From NCBI RefSeq assembly GCF_013283875.1, contig NZ_CP054139.1, forward strand, positions 682,001 to 746,000: a stretch of DNA of 64,000 nucleotides. Reading direction: 5' to 3'. The position numbers and the translations under genes were made by a program. Numbering within the stretch: the stretch's first letter is position 1; each line of letters begins with the position of its first letter. Below are positions 55,159 through 63,415 of this stretch, one piece after another. Source of the DNA: Mucilaginibacter mali. Lineage in GTDB: Bacteria; Bacteroidota; Bacteroidia; Sphingobacteriales; Sphingobacteriaceae. The notes under the pieces were generated by a model, which was not told where the DNA came from, did not search any database, and saw only the letters and a list, made by a program, of their open reading frames with translations.

Positions 55159-56205
55159 GTGGACGGAAACAAGCACAACAAAACTCATTTAAAACCAATC
55201 AACAGGATATCATCCCTGCAATTTATTTCGGTTGCTGTAACAGTAATTGGTATTGCCTTATTAAGTTTTTATTTGTTACATAAAGTACCGGTAAAGCCTG
55301 GTTCGCCGCCGGCAGCTAATGCAATTCCGGCAGCAGGCCTCCAATGGAAAATGCCTGACGAACGAACGATCCCCACAGGTAAGGAGGGCGAAGCGATCCG
55401 CTACGGCAGGGAATTATTGGTGCATACCGCGCAATATTTCGGGCCACGCGGCAGTATCGCCCAAATATCAAATGGTATGAATTGCCAAAACTGCCACCTG
55501 GAGGCCGGTGGTAAACTTTTTGGGAATAATTACGCCAGCTTTATAGCTACTTATCCAAAAATGGGCAACCGCAGTGGTAAGTTAGAACGCCCCGACGATC
55601 GCATTGTGCAATGCTTTGAGCGCAGCCTGGCAGGCCATGCACCCGATACAACGAGCCGCGAAGTACAGGCCATGTTGGCTTATATGAAATGGCTGGCCCG
55701 TGATGTGAAGCGTGGGCAAAAACTTTATGGTACTGCCTGTGGCAAACTCCCGTTTTTAGACCATGCCGCCGACCCTGTGAAAGGGCTGGCCATATATACT
55801 TCAAAATGCCAGAGTTGCCACGGTAAAGATGGCGAAGGGGTACTTGCTGCCGATAAACTATCATACACATTCCCGCCGCTGTGGGGCCGGCATAGCTATA
55901 ACGATGGGGCAGGTATGTATCGCATTGGCAACCTGGCCGCCTTCGCGAAGAATAATATGCCTTTAGGCGCCTCTTATAAAAGCCCCCAATTAACCGATGA
56001 AGAAGCCTGGAATGTTGCCGCCTTTATTAACTCGCAACCACGCCCTCATCGCGACCAGCATGCCGATTGGCCCGATCTGAAGCTGAAACCCATTGACGCG
56101 CCTTTTGGCCCATATGCGGATAAGTTCAGCGAAACTCAGCATAAATACGGTCCGTTTGGGCCAATAAAAGATGCGCAAAAATTATTGAGCAGTAAAAAAG
56201 TATAA
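55159..56205 (+). CDS. TsdA-like dihaem cytochrome c (GTG start)
   Basis: A 348-residue cytochrome with an N-terminal membrane segment (about 20-41) and two haem sites, C109-Q-N-C-H and C217-Q-S-C-H. The first domain matches thiosulfate dehydrogenase TsdA: NCHLEAGGKL, then RPDDRIVQCFERSLAG with Cys152 about 39 residues after the haem His, where TsdA has its unusual Cys haem ligand. MPLG supplies a likely Met ligand for haem 2. TsdA couples two thiosulfates to tetrathionate or does the reverse. No ATG is available upstream, so GTG 55159 is the start. A DsrE-like gene follows after 9 bp. Confidence 0.8.
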   Translation: MDGNKHNKTHLKPINRISSLQFISVAVTVIGIALLSFYLLHKVPVKPGSPPAANAIPAAGLQWKMPDERTIPTGKEGEAIRYGRELLVHTAQYFGPRGSIAQISNGMNCQNCHLEAGGKLFGNNYASFIATYPKMGNRSGKLERPDDRIVQCFERSLAGHAPDTTSREVQAMLAYMKWLARDVKRGQKLYGTACGKLPFLDHAADPVKGLAIYTSKCQSCHGKDGEGVLAADKLSYTFPPLWGRHSYNDGAGMYRIGNLAAFAKNNMPLGASYKSPQLTDEEAWNVAAFINSQPRPHRDQHADWPDLKLKPIDAPFGPYADKFSETQHKYGPFGPIKDAQKLLSSKKV

Positions 56206-56214
56206 ATATATCCC

Positions 56215-56670
56215 ATGAAAAAATACACCTTTATTTTGTTAGCACTTGCTTTTATCGCTATTGTAAAACCGGCAAAAGCCCAAACCTCAAAAACTGAATT
56301 TACCGGCGCCGTGCCAAAGCTGGCTCATTACGATGCTCTTTATACCCTTAACTCTGGCGATGACACGAAGATCAGAACTATATTTCGCTCTATCAGCCAT
56401 GCTATGGAAGACCCGCGGCTGAAGGGGAAGTTAAAGGTAGAACTGATCGTCTTTTCTGACGGTGTAGCCGCATTTATGAAGAATAGCCCTTACGAGGCAC
56501 AATGGAAGGAACTTTTGGACAAGGGCGTAATCCTTGCGCAGTGCAATAATACCATTGTAGCGCGCAATATTAAACCCACAGACCTGTTTCCCTTCGTATC
56601 GCTGGTACCATCGGGCAATGGCGAGATCATTCTGCGCCAGTACGAGGGCTGGGCAGTGGTGAATTTGTAG
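56215..56670 (+). CDS. Secreted DsrE-like protein
   Basis: A 151-residue protein with a signal peptide (ends KPAKAQT) and a DsrE/F-like fold: HYDALYTLNSGDDTKIRTIF, VELIVFSDGVAAF, and LDKGVILAQCNNTIVARN with a Cys at the place of the reactive Cys of the family. DsrE-type proteins carry sulfur as persulfide, usually in the cytoplasm; this one is exported. It is encoded 9 bp after the TsdA-like cytochrome, so a shared role in periplasmic thiosulfate or polysulfide chemistry is a reasonable inference. Confidence 0.75.
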   Translation: MKKYTFILLALAFIAIVKPAKAQTSKTEFTGAVPKLAHYDALYTLNSGDDTKIRTIFRSISHAMEDPRLKGKLKVELIVFSDGVAAFMKNSPYEAQWKELLDKGVILAQCNNTIVARNIKPTDLFPFVSLVPSGNGEIILRQYEGWAVVNL

Positions 56671-56693
56671 CGTGCTTTGTTTACCTTCGCGCC

Positions 56694-57098
56694 ATGAATA
56701 TCATTCCATTCCAATCTGTAGGCGACCTTAATTTTACCGACGAACGCCATGTGCTGCGCGGAAAAATTGACGGGGAATATCAGCCCGGCATGAACGAGTT
56801 TGAGGGGCATACAGAGTATTACGATTTCTTCCCGGAAGTGGATATGCTGATCTACTACGATGCCGATGACCGTGTGAACGCCTTCGAGTTTTTCTCGCAA
56901 GGACCGGAATACCGGGACATTGATCTGTTATCCGAAACCTATGCCGATCTGCTTAAACTATTCAAAGTGTTCGACCCGGAGCTGATCATTGAAGAAGATA
57001 ATTTCGAATCGGCCAAAGCTGGCATCGTAGTAAACGCTACCGAACCTGATGACCTGCCCGAATCGGTACTGGTGTACCGTGAGGGGTATTATGAATAG
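56694..57098 (+). CDS. Acidic cytosolic protein of unknown function
   Basis: A 134-residue protein without signal peptide, rich in Asp and Glu (pattern FFPEVDMLIYYDADDRVNAF, LLKLFKVFDPELIIEEDNFE). It resembles small alpha/beta proteins related to immunity or SUKH-like folds, but I cannot assign a family. It starts 23 bp after the DsrE-like gene, on the same strand, so it may be co-transcribed. Confidence 0.65.
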   Translation: MNIIPFQSVGDLNFTDERHVLRGKIDGEYQPGMNEFEGHTEYYDFFPEVDMLIYYDADDRVNAFEFFSQGPEYRDIDLLSETYADLLKLFKVFDPELIIEEDNFESAKAGIVVNATEPDDLPESVLVYREGYYE

Positions 57099-57200
57099 TC
57101 ATTAATCATTAGTCAAAATGACCGCGGCATTTTTTAACACACATTACTTTAATGACTAATGATAGCGCAGCGTAATTACCAATGACGCGAAGCACAATGA
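57099..57200. repeat. CATTAATCATTAGTCA / TGACTAATGA repeat
   Basis: CATTAGTCA near 57108 and TGACTAATGA near 57153, then AATGATTAAT at 57198, give overlapping hairpins between the convergent unknown and cupin genes. It ends in the AGCGCAGCG/GACGCGAAGC type of repeat sequence. Confidence 0.45.
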
Positions 57201-58082
57201 TTAATAAGGCTTCCCTGCAGCCAATGCTTTGTTTGCTCTTCTTATTGCTACTTTTTCGCGATAATTGGCATAACGGCCTTTAAAGGTCATTTTTAATAAA
57301 CTATCTAAACCACCTTTTGTGGCCAGGTTATACACGCTGGCGGCTTTGCGGGTGATGGATGCATCCCAGGCGCGCAAACTCAGTGAATACGAACCATCCA
57401 CATATTTCATCCAATGCCAGTAGCCGGTCGGCATAAACAGGGTATCGCCGTGTTCCAGTATAACTTCCTGTCCTTCGATGCCCTCCAACGCCGGGAAGCG
57501 TTTGGTATCGGGGTTTAGTACATCATAATCCTCCAACGCGTAAGTAGCGTTAGGCAGGCAATACAGGCGGCGTTTCCATTTATTTTCAAATAATATTACA
57601 TGCTTGCGACCGCCAAAATGGGTATGGAAGATGTGGGGCAGGTCGATATCATAATGTAAAAAGGTAACCGAGTTCGATCCGCCGAAGAACATGGCCGGCA
57701 TGCTTTCAATAAAGCCGCCCATCAGGTCTTTAGGTATTACAATATCATTTAATAGCTCGGGCGCCTGTTTAAATATATTGAAGAAGAAGATCCGCAATTC
57801 AGTAGGTTGCGAACGGATCAGGTCGATATACTCATCAAAAGGCATTTCCGTTGCCGACGAGTTTATGGGTTTAGACGGATCGGCCTTGGCGTTGTTGTAC
57901 AATGGCACCACTTTATTGCCAACCAGTTGCTTTAAATATTCAGGTGTCCATTTTTCGCGTGCGGGCCAGTCGCGGGTAAGTCCTCTCAGCACTACCGGTC
58001 GGCGTGGCTTCAGGTACTTTTCCATAAAATCCTGTGGGGTAATGGTATCCACCACGTCAACCGGGGTTAATTTAAAACACAT
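57201..58082 (-). CDS. JmjC/cupin_8-type oxygenase-like protein
   Basis: A 293-residue protein with a JmjC-like double-stranded beta-helix. Iron ligands: H143-Y-D145 in FLHYDIDLPH and H223 in PTGYWHWMKY. Lys160 (FGGRKHVILF) may bind 2-oxoglutarate. The N-terminus PVVLRGLTRDWPAREKW is standard for cupin_8 proteins. These are Fe/2-oxoglutarate dioxygenases that hydroxylate proteins or small molecules; the ligand set is complete, so activity is likely. Substrate unknown. Confidence 0.85.
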   Translation of the reverse strand: MCFKLTPVDVVDTITPQDFMEKYLKPRRPVVLRGLTRDWPAREKWTPEYLKQLVGNKVVPLYNNAKADPSKPINSSATEMPFDEYIDLIRSQPTELRIFFFNIFKQAPELLNDIVIPKDLMGGFIESMPAMFFGGSNSVTFLHYDIDLPHIFHTHFGGRKHVILFENKWKRRLYCLPNATYALEDYDVLNPDTKRFPALEGIEGQEVILEHGDTLFMPTGYWHWMKYVDGSYSLSLRAWDASITRKAASVYNLATKGGLDSLLKMTFKGRYANYREKVAIRRANKALAAGKPY

Positions 58083-58446
58083 ATAAAATTATCGTAATGT
58101 TTAGTGATAAGCAGGCCAACCCCTGTTATTTAAAAATCCACCTCAAATAAACGAATAAAAACGCTTACAGGTATTAAGTTTATGTTAAGTGGTGTAATAT
58201 TAAAATTGCACCAGTATGTAAATAAAAATCCGCTCGTTAAAAACCTAACCAATAGTTTACCTGTTCTACTTTAAAATAATATTGGTACGGTTTATGCAAA
58301 ACTTAGCGTGACTTACCAATGCAGGGGCTTTTTAAAGGAAAAACTGCGCTGATCATATCAAAAACGCCCTTTTTTTAAGTCAATACGTGTTGTGAAAATT
58401 AGAAAAACTTATTAAAGAACATCAAAATCTGACCCTTTATCTACCT
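58083..58446. other. Divergent intergenic region
   Basis: These 364 bp separate the cupin gene from the glycosyltransferase gene and should carry both promoters. The stretch is AT-rich. No TAnnTTTG box, palindrome or small gene stands out. Confidence 0.35.
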
Positions 58447-60723
58447 ATGAAAATTGCTTATATTTCTACTTATCCGCCACGCGAATGCGGTATCGCCACC
58501 TTCAATCAAAACCTGATGGCGGCCATCAACAGCAACTTCCCCAAGCGGAGCGACCCTTTGCAGGGCGGTTTTGTGGTGGCACTTAACGATTCGGAAAATT
58601 TGCAGGAGTACGAGTACCCCAAAGAGGTAAAATACGTTATCCGCCAAAACCACCAGAAGGATTATATCCGTGCGGCCAATTACATTAATACCAGCGATGC
58701 GGACATCTGCATTTTAGAGCACGAATTTGGTATTTACGGCGGCGAGAGCGGTATCTACATCCTGCCCTTGCTGAAGCGTTTGGAAAAGCCGCTGATCGCT
58801 ATCCTGCACACCGTGCTGCGCGACCCCAGCTATGTGCAAAAGATCATCATCCGCGAAATTGCCGAACAGGCATCAAAAATTGTGGTGATGAGTAAAAGAG
58901 CGGTAGAATTTCTGACTACAATTTACGAGATCCCTGCCGACAGGATACAGATCATCGAACACGGCGTGCCCGATCTGGAAGCGCCCGAAGATAACCCGGT
59001 GAAGAACCTGGCCGCGTTTAAAAACCGCCGCGTATTGTTAACCTTTGGTTTATTAAGCCGTAACAAAGGTTTGGAAACAGTGGTGCGCGCCCTGCCTAAA
59101 ATTGTAGAGCAGCACCCGGATGTGGTTTATGTGGTATTGGGCAATACCCACCCGGGGGTACTGAAACATTCGGGCGAGGAGTATCGCGACCATCTGAAAA
59201 GCCTGGCCGCGCAGTTGAATGTATCGCAGCACCTTGCCTTTATCAATAAGTTTGTAAGCGACGAGGAACTGATCAATTACCTTACCGCCTGTGAGGTGTA
59301 TGTTACGCCGTACCTTAACGAGGCGCAGATCACCAGCGGTACTTTGTCATATGCCATAGGGGCTGGCGCAGCCGTGGTATCAACCCCATACTGGCACGCT
59401 ACCGAACTGTTGGCCCATAGCCGTGGCCGCCTGTTCGATTTTAAAGACCACGAGCAATTAGCCGAAATTGTGAACGATCTGCTGGGTAACCACGCTGTAT
59501 TGAACCAACTAAAAAGCAATGCCTACGAGTACGGCCTGCACTTGCGTTACCCTCAAATTGGCGCCGAATTTATAAAAGTGGCCCAGGAATGCTGCCGCCT
59601 GCACGATTTTAGCGCGACCGTTTTAAAGAACAGTATCGTCGACCCGGAGATACTGCCCAAATTCAGCCTGGCGCATGTTACCCGTTTAACCGATGATACC
59701 GGTATTGTGCAGCACGCCAAGTTTGGGATCCCTAATTTAAAGGAGGGGTATTGTTTGGATGATAACGCGCGCGCGCTGATCATGGCGCTGATGGCTTACC
59801 AGCGTAATAAAAGCGCCGAGGCCCTGCGACTGCTGCCCATCTACCTTAGCTACATCCACTACATGCAAACGGATGACGGTAACTTCCGCAATTTCCTGAG
59901 TTTTAGCAGGCAGTATTTGGATGAAGTAGGGTCGGAAGATTCATTTGGCCGTACGGTGTGGGCTTTAGGTTATTTGATAGGCTGCGCGCCCAATAACTCG
60001 TACCAGGAATTCGCGGTCGAGATCTTCCGCCGGTCGATAACGCATTTCGAAAGCCTGACCTATATCCGGGGACGAGCCAATACCATTATCGGTATTTGCC
60101 ACTATCTGAAGGTATTTCCTACCGATGAGGGTATGGTACGCATCCTGATCAATATGACTCAGCCTTTGGTGGATGCTTATGAACAAACCGCATCGCCGGA
60201 CTGGCAATGGTTTGAGGAGGGGATGACCTACGATAATGCCATATTACCACTGGCCCTGCTGCACAGCTGCACCATAACCGGCGATGAAAAAGTGAAGAAG
60301 ATAGCCCTGGCTACCATGAAGTTTTTAGATAACCTTACCCTTTCAAACGGGTACCTGAGCCCGGTTGGTAACGATGGCTGGTATTACCGCGGCGGCACTT
60401 TTCCAACGTTCGACCAACAGGCTATCGAAACCATGGCCATGGTGCTGATGCATTTTGAAGCTTACCAAACCTTCCGCGAGCCGGAGTATATTGAAAAGAT
60501 GTTCCTGAGTTATCGTTGGTTCCTTGGCGAAAATACCCTGCGTGCCCCGCTATACGATCATGAAACAAAAGGCTGTTGCGACGGCCTGCTACCCACCGGC
60601 ATTAACCGTAACCAGGGTGCCGAAAGTACACTGGCCTACCTGATATCGCACCTGACAGTGCTGCGCGCCTTTGAGCTGGAGTATGAGTATAATAAAACGG
60701 GTGCGAGTATGGAGATTTGTTAA
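58447..60723 (+). CDS. GT4 glycosyltransferase fused to a helical C-terminal domain
   Basis: A 758-residue cytosolic protein. Residues 1-380 are a GT-B glycosyltransferase of family 4: STYPPRECGIATFNQNL with the Gly-rich donor/acceptor loop, LLTFGLLSRNKGLETVV, and YLNEAQITSGTLSYAIGAGA in place of the E-x7-E motif. Residues 400-750 are a second, all-helical domain (EGYCLDDNARALIMALMAYQ, EDSFGRTVWALGYLIG, EGMTYDNAILPLALLH) with the repeated helix pairs of an (alpha/alpha)6 barrel, as in several glycoside hydrolases and epimerases. The fusion suggests sugar transfer combined with trimming or binding. A second GT4 gene follows. Confidence 0.85.
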   Translation: MKIAYISTYPPRECGIATFNQNLMAAINSNFPKRSDPLQGGFVVALNDSENLQEYEYPKEVKYVIRQNHQKDYIRAANYINTSDADICILEHEFGIYGGESGIYILPLLKRLEKPLIAILHTVLRDPSYVQKIIIREIAEQASKIVVMSKRAVEFLTTIYEIPADRIQIIEHGVPDLEAPEDNPVKNLAAFKNRRVLLTFGLLSRNKGLETVVRALPKIVEQHPDVVYVVLGNTHPGVLKHSGEEYRDHLKSLAAQLNVSQHLAFINKFVSDEELINYLTACEVYVTPYLNEAQITSGTLSYAIGAGAAVVSTPYWHATELLAHSRGRLFDFKDHEQLAEIVNDLLGNHAVLNQLKSNAYEYGLHLRYPQIGAEFIKVAQECCRLHDFSATVLKNSIVDPEILPKFSLAHVTRLTDDTGIVQHAKFGIPNLKEGYCLDDNARALIMALMAYQRNKSAEALRLLPIYLSYIHYMQTDDGNFRNFLSFSRQYLDEVGSEDSFGRTVWALGYLIGCAPNNSYQEFAVEIFRRSITHFESLTYIRGRANTIIGICHYLKVFPTDEGMVRILINMTQPLVDAYEQTASPDWQWFEEGMTYDNAILPLALLHSCTITGDEKVKKIALATMKFLDNLTLSNGYLSPVGNDGWYYRGGTFPTFDQQAIETMAMVLMHFEAYQTFREPEYIEKMFLSYRWFLGENTLRAPLYDHETKGCCDGLLPTGINRNQGAESTLAYLISHLTVLRAFELEYEYNKTGASMEIC

Positions 60724-60738
60724 GATGACCTCACCCTG

Positions 60739-60830
60739 CCCTCTCCAATGGAGAGGGTTTTAAAAATCTAATTATGCTGAATGAAAACAAGAAAGCCCCT
60801 CTCTCTCGGAGAGGGGTTGGGGAGAGGTTA
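60739..60830. repeat. CCCCTCTC...GAGAGGGG repeat, copy 2, entering a coding region
   Basis: One hairpin at 60739-60757 (CCCTCTCC/GGAGAGGG plus TTTT) and a second at 60796-60816, followed by TTGGGGAGAGG. The second one lies inside the first 19 codons of the next gene. Confidence 0.7.
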
Positions 60831-61829
60831 CGAATAGCCATCCTATCCCCCGTTGCCTGGCGTACCCCACCGCGCCACTACGGCCCCTGGGAACAAATTG
60901 CCAGCACCATTGCCGAGGGCATGATAACCAAAGGCGCGGATGTTACGCTGTTTGCTACCGGCGATTCTGTTACAGCCGGTAAGCTGCAATCTATTTGTGC
61001 CACCGGTTACGAGGAAGACCGTAGCCAGGATGCCAAAGTGCTGGAATGCCTGCATATCAGCAACCTGATGGAGCAAGCCGGAGAGTTCGACCTGATCCAT
61101 AATAACTTTGATTTTTTGCCGCTTACTTATTCCCGGCTGATCAAAACACCGGTGATCACTACCATTCATGGGTTTTCATCGCAAAAAATCATCCCGGTTT
61201 ATAAAAAATATAATGATACATCGCATTACGTATCCATCAGCAATGCAGACCGTAGCCCTGAACTGAATTACCTGGCTACGGTGTATAACGGCATCGACCC
61301 ATCGGAGTTCGATTTTGTAGAGCAGCCTGATGACTACCTGTTGTATTTTGGCCGTATCCATCACGATAAGGGCACTCATGAAGCTATACAGATAGCCAGA
61401 CAAAGCAAGCGTCGCCTGTTGATTGCAGGCATTATACAGGACGAGGGTTATTACCGGTCGAAAATAGAACCGGAATTGAACAACCAGATCATATATGTTG
61501 GCCATGCAGGTCCGGATAAGCGTAAGCAACTATTGGGCAATGCGCACGCCCTGTTGCATCCAATTAACTTTAACGAACCTTTTGGCATGAGCGTAGCCGA
61601 AAGCATGCTTTGCGGTACTCCAGTTATCGCCTTCAATAAAGGATCGATGCAGGAATTGATTGAACACGAGGGCACGGGGTTTTTGGTGGACGAGGTAGAT
61701 GAGGCCGTGGTAGCGGTTAACGAATTAGCGCATATCAGCCGCGCGCATTGCCGGGATTGGGCCATGGCTAAATTTTCGGCGCAGAAGATGGTGGATGATT
61801 ATTGGGAGGTGTATAAAAAGATCGTCTGA
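60774..61829 (+). CDS. GT4 glycosyltransferase with repeat-encoded N-terminus
   Basis: A 351-residue GT-B glycosyltransferase. The conserved part begins at residue 20 (LRIAILSPVAWRTPPRHYGP) and continues with DLIHNNFDFLPLTYSRLI, LLYFGRIHHDKGTHEAIQIA and EPFGMSVAESMLCGTPVIAF, which holds the E-x7-E motif. Residues 5-18 (NKKAPLSRRGVGER) are encoded by an intergenic repeat, yet the only ATG that opens the frame is 60774; no better start lies between the repeat and the conserved part. It lies 50 bp after the other GT4 gene. It probably adds a sugar to a glycoconjugate or small acceptor. Confidence 0.87.
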   Translation: MLNENKKAPLSRRGVGERLRIAILSPVAWRTPPRHYGPWEQIASTIAEGMITKGADVTLFATGDSVTAGKLQSICATGYEEDRSQDAKVLECLHISNLMEQAGEFDLIHNNFDFLPLTYSRLIKTPVITTIHGFSSQKIIPVYKKYNDTSHYVSISNADRSPELNYLATVYNGIDPSEFDFVEQPDDYLLYFGRIHHDKGTHEAIQIARQSKRRLLIAGIIQDEGYYRSKIEPELNNQIIYVGHAGPDKRKQLLGNAHALLHPINFNEPFGMSVAESMLCGTPVIAFNKGSMQELIEHEGTGFLVDEVDEAVVAVNELAHISRAHCRDWAMAKFSAQKMVDDYWEVYKKIV

Positions 61830-61836
61830 CTTTCAC

Positions 61837-61940
61837 CAACTCGTCATTGCGAGGAGCGATAGCGACGCGGCAATCCCATAGGCAGGTCCTCGTTGCTTGT
61901 CCTATGGGATTGCCACGCTATCGCTCGCAATGACAAGTTG
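61837..61940. repeat. Long palindrome, TCATTGCGAGCGATAGCG family
   Basis: Left arm 61837-61882 and right arm 61901-61940 pair almost completely: CAACTCGTCATTGCGAG with CTCGCAATGACAAGTTG, and GCGGCAATCCCATAGG with CCTATGGGATTGCC. The loop is about 18 nt. Other members, less complete, lie at 30292 and 31118. It may act as a terminator for the glycosyltransferases. Confidence 0.75.
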
Positions 61941-61953
61941 GGCAAAATGAAAA

Positions 61954-61980
61954 AAGCCGCCCGGGGGTCCCGGGCGGCTT
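61954..61980 (-). terminator. Terminator of the sigma-factor operon
   Basis: AAGCCGCCCGGG pairs with CCCGGGCGGCTT; on the minus strand a T run follows. It lies 33 bp beyond the stop of the last gene of the operon. Confidence 0.8.
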
Positions 61981-62013
61981 CATATTACTTTAACAGGCGT
62001 ATTTCTAAAATAA

Positions 62014-62493
62014 TTAAAAAGGCTGCTGACGGCCTTCCTTCAGGCGGCGCAGCAATTCAAACTTAAAGTCGCGCTCGCTTTTAAATACCAGGTTTGCCTT
62101 TTCGGGAGGGATCATTTTAATAAACTCCTCGTAGTAGTGCTTTTGCAAATTGGTGATGCGCTGCTGGTACCCCAACTCGCGCTCAAACTGGTCGGTACCG
62201 TTCTCTGGCTGTGCATTGTTGGCTTTACGTAAGTCGGCCACCACATCAAGTTCGTATTGGTACTCATCGTAAGTCGGCCAAAACTTAGCCGATTGCTCTT
62301 GGGTAAGGGCCAGCCGTTGTGCTATATAAGCCTTCTTTATTACCTCGAAACGTTTAGCTACAGTAGGTTTGCGCACCTTTGTTTGCGCATTGTTATTACG
62401 TAAAGCAGGCGGACGGCCACCCTGTGCAAAAGCGGTTAAACCGATGCCCAGTGTTAAAAGTATAATGTATGTATGCTTTAGTAGCTTGTCCAT
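62014..62493 (-). CDS. Small secreted protein of an ECF-sigma operon
   Basis: A 159-residue exported protein. Signal peptide ends TAFAQG. The mature part is mostly helical and highly charged (AYIAQRLALTQEQSAKFWPT, LQKHYYEEFIKMIPPEKA), similar in outline to Spy/CpxP-like periplasmic proteins, including an LTQEQ segment like their LTxxQ motif. It is the third gene of the operon with the sigma factor and the repeat protein, 17 bp after the latter. A role in sensing envelope or metal stress is possible. Confidence 0.7.
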   Translation of the reverse strand: MDKLLKHTYIILLTLGIGLTAFAQGGRPPALRNNNAQTKVRKPTVAKRFEVIKKAYIAQRLALTQEQSAKFWPTYDEYQYELDVVADLRKANNAQPENGTDQFERELGYQQRITNLQKHYYEEFIKMIPPEKANLVFKSERDFKFELLRRLKEGRQQPF

Positions 62494-62510
62494 TCCGGGT
62501 ATTAAGTTTA

Positions 62511-63362
62511 TTAATGCGTGCTTAGGTAGTCTTTTAGTTCGTCAACACTTGCATCGGCAGTGTTGATCTGGTCGGCCCCGTTCATTAAACTACGGGTATC
62601 GGCAGCATCCATGTGCGTTTGCAGATAATCCATTATATCCGCGTCAGACACCTGCGATAGCGCTTTATGAATGTACGAGCGTTCGTGCCTGGCGTTAGGA
62701 CTTTCATAACGGTTTAAAAATATAGTACCACCTATACCCAGCACCAAACAAGCGGCGGTAGCATACTTAAACGCGCCCGAAGTAAACATGCGGCGCACAA
62801 TACCCGGTTGCTGTCGTTTTATGGCAGGCTGGGCAGGTGCAGCGTTATCAGCTTCGGTTGTTTTGCTCAGAATAGCGTTTTCCAAATTCGCGAAATAACT
62901 TTCGGGGACTGTAAAACCTTCCGATTCGCGGTCCAGTATCTCGTTAACCGCCACCATGCTGATGATCTGCTGGTGCTGATCTTCAAAAAAATCATCGGGC
63001 ACCGTAAAATCGCCGGTAGTGTGGTGCAGCGCTTCTTCTATATTAATGCGGCTTTGCAGGTTGGCCTGCATTTCATTAAAATAGTTATCGGGCACCGTAA
63101 AACCGGGCGCAGTATTATCCAGGGCAGCCTCAATAGCTATACGGCTTTGCAGGTTGCTCTCTAATGTATTAAAATAATCCTCCGGGATGGTGAAGCCCTC
63201 CCCGGCTTTGTCGTTCACACCGTCAATAAAGGCGCGTGAAGAAGCCCTTCGAGTTAATTCCTCAAAGTAACCATCGGGCACTGTAAACGGGTTATTTGGG
63301 TTAACCTGTTTCAATGACAGATAATCGTCAAGCCATTCCCTATTGTCCATATCACTTTTCAT
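62511..63362 (-). CDS. Probable anti-sigma factor with five 31-residue repeats
   Basis: A 283-residue protein with one membrane segment near 200-216 (ATAACLVLGIGGTIFL). The part before it carries five repeats, each starting F-T-V/I-P-x-x-Y/F-F at residues 26, 57, 88, 119 and 150, that is exactly every 31 residues, with LxSR(I/A) in most. It lies 53 bp after the ECF sigma gene and before a secreted protein, the usual place of an anti-sigma factor, but no zinc-binding ASD motif is seen. The N-terminal repeats should be cytoplasmic and may bind the sigma factor. Confidence 0.75.
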   Translation of the reverse strand: MKSDMDNREWLDDYLSLKQVNPNNPFTVPDGYFEELTRRASSRAFIDGVNDKAGEGFTIPEDYFNTLESNLQSRIAIEAALDNTAPGFTVPDNYFNEMQANLQSRINIEEALHHTTGDFTVPDDFFEDQHQQIISMVAVNEILDRESEGFTVPESYFANLENAILSKTTEADNAAPAQPAIKRQQPGIVRRMFTSGAFKYATAACLVLGIGGTIFLNRYESPNARHERSYIHKALSQVSDADIMDYLQTHMDAADTRSLMNGADQINTADASVDELKDYLSTH

Positions 63363-63415
63363 ATCTATACCTATAGATGAAATTTAAATGAAAAGGTTTA
63401 AACGTTATTTTAAAA

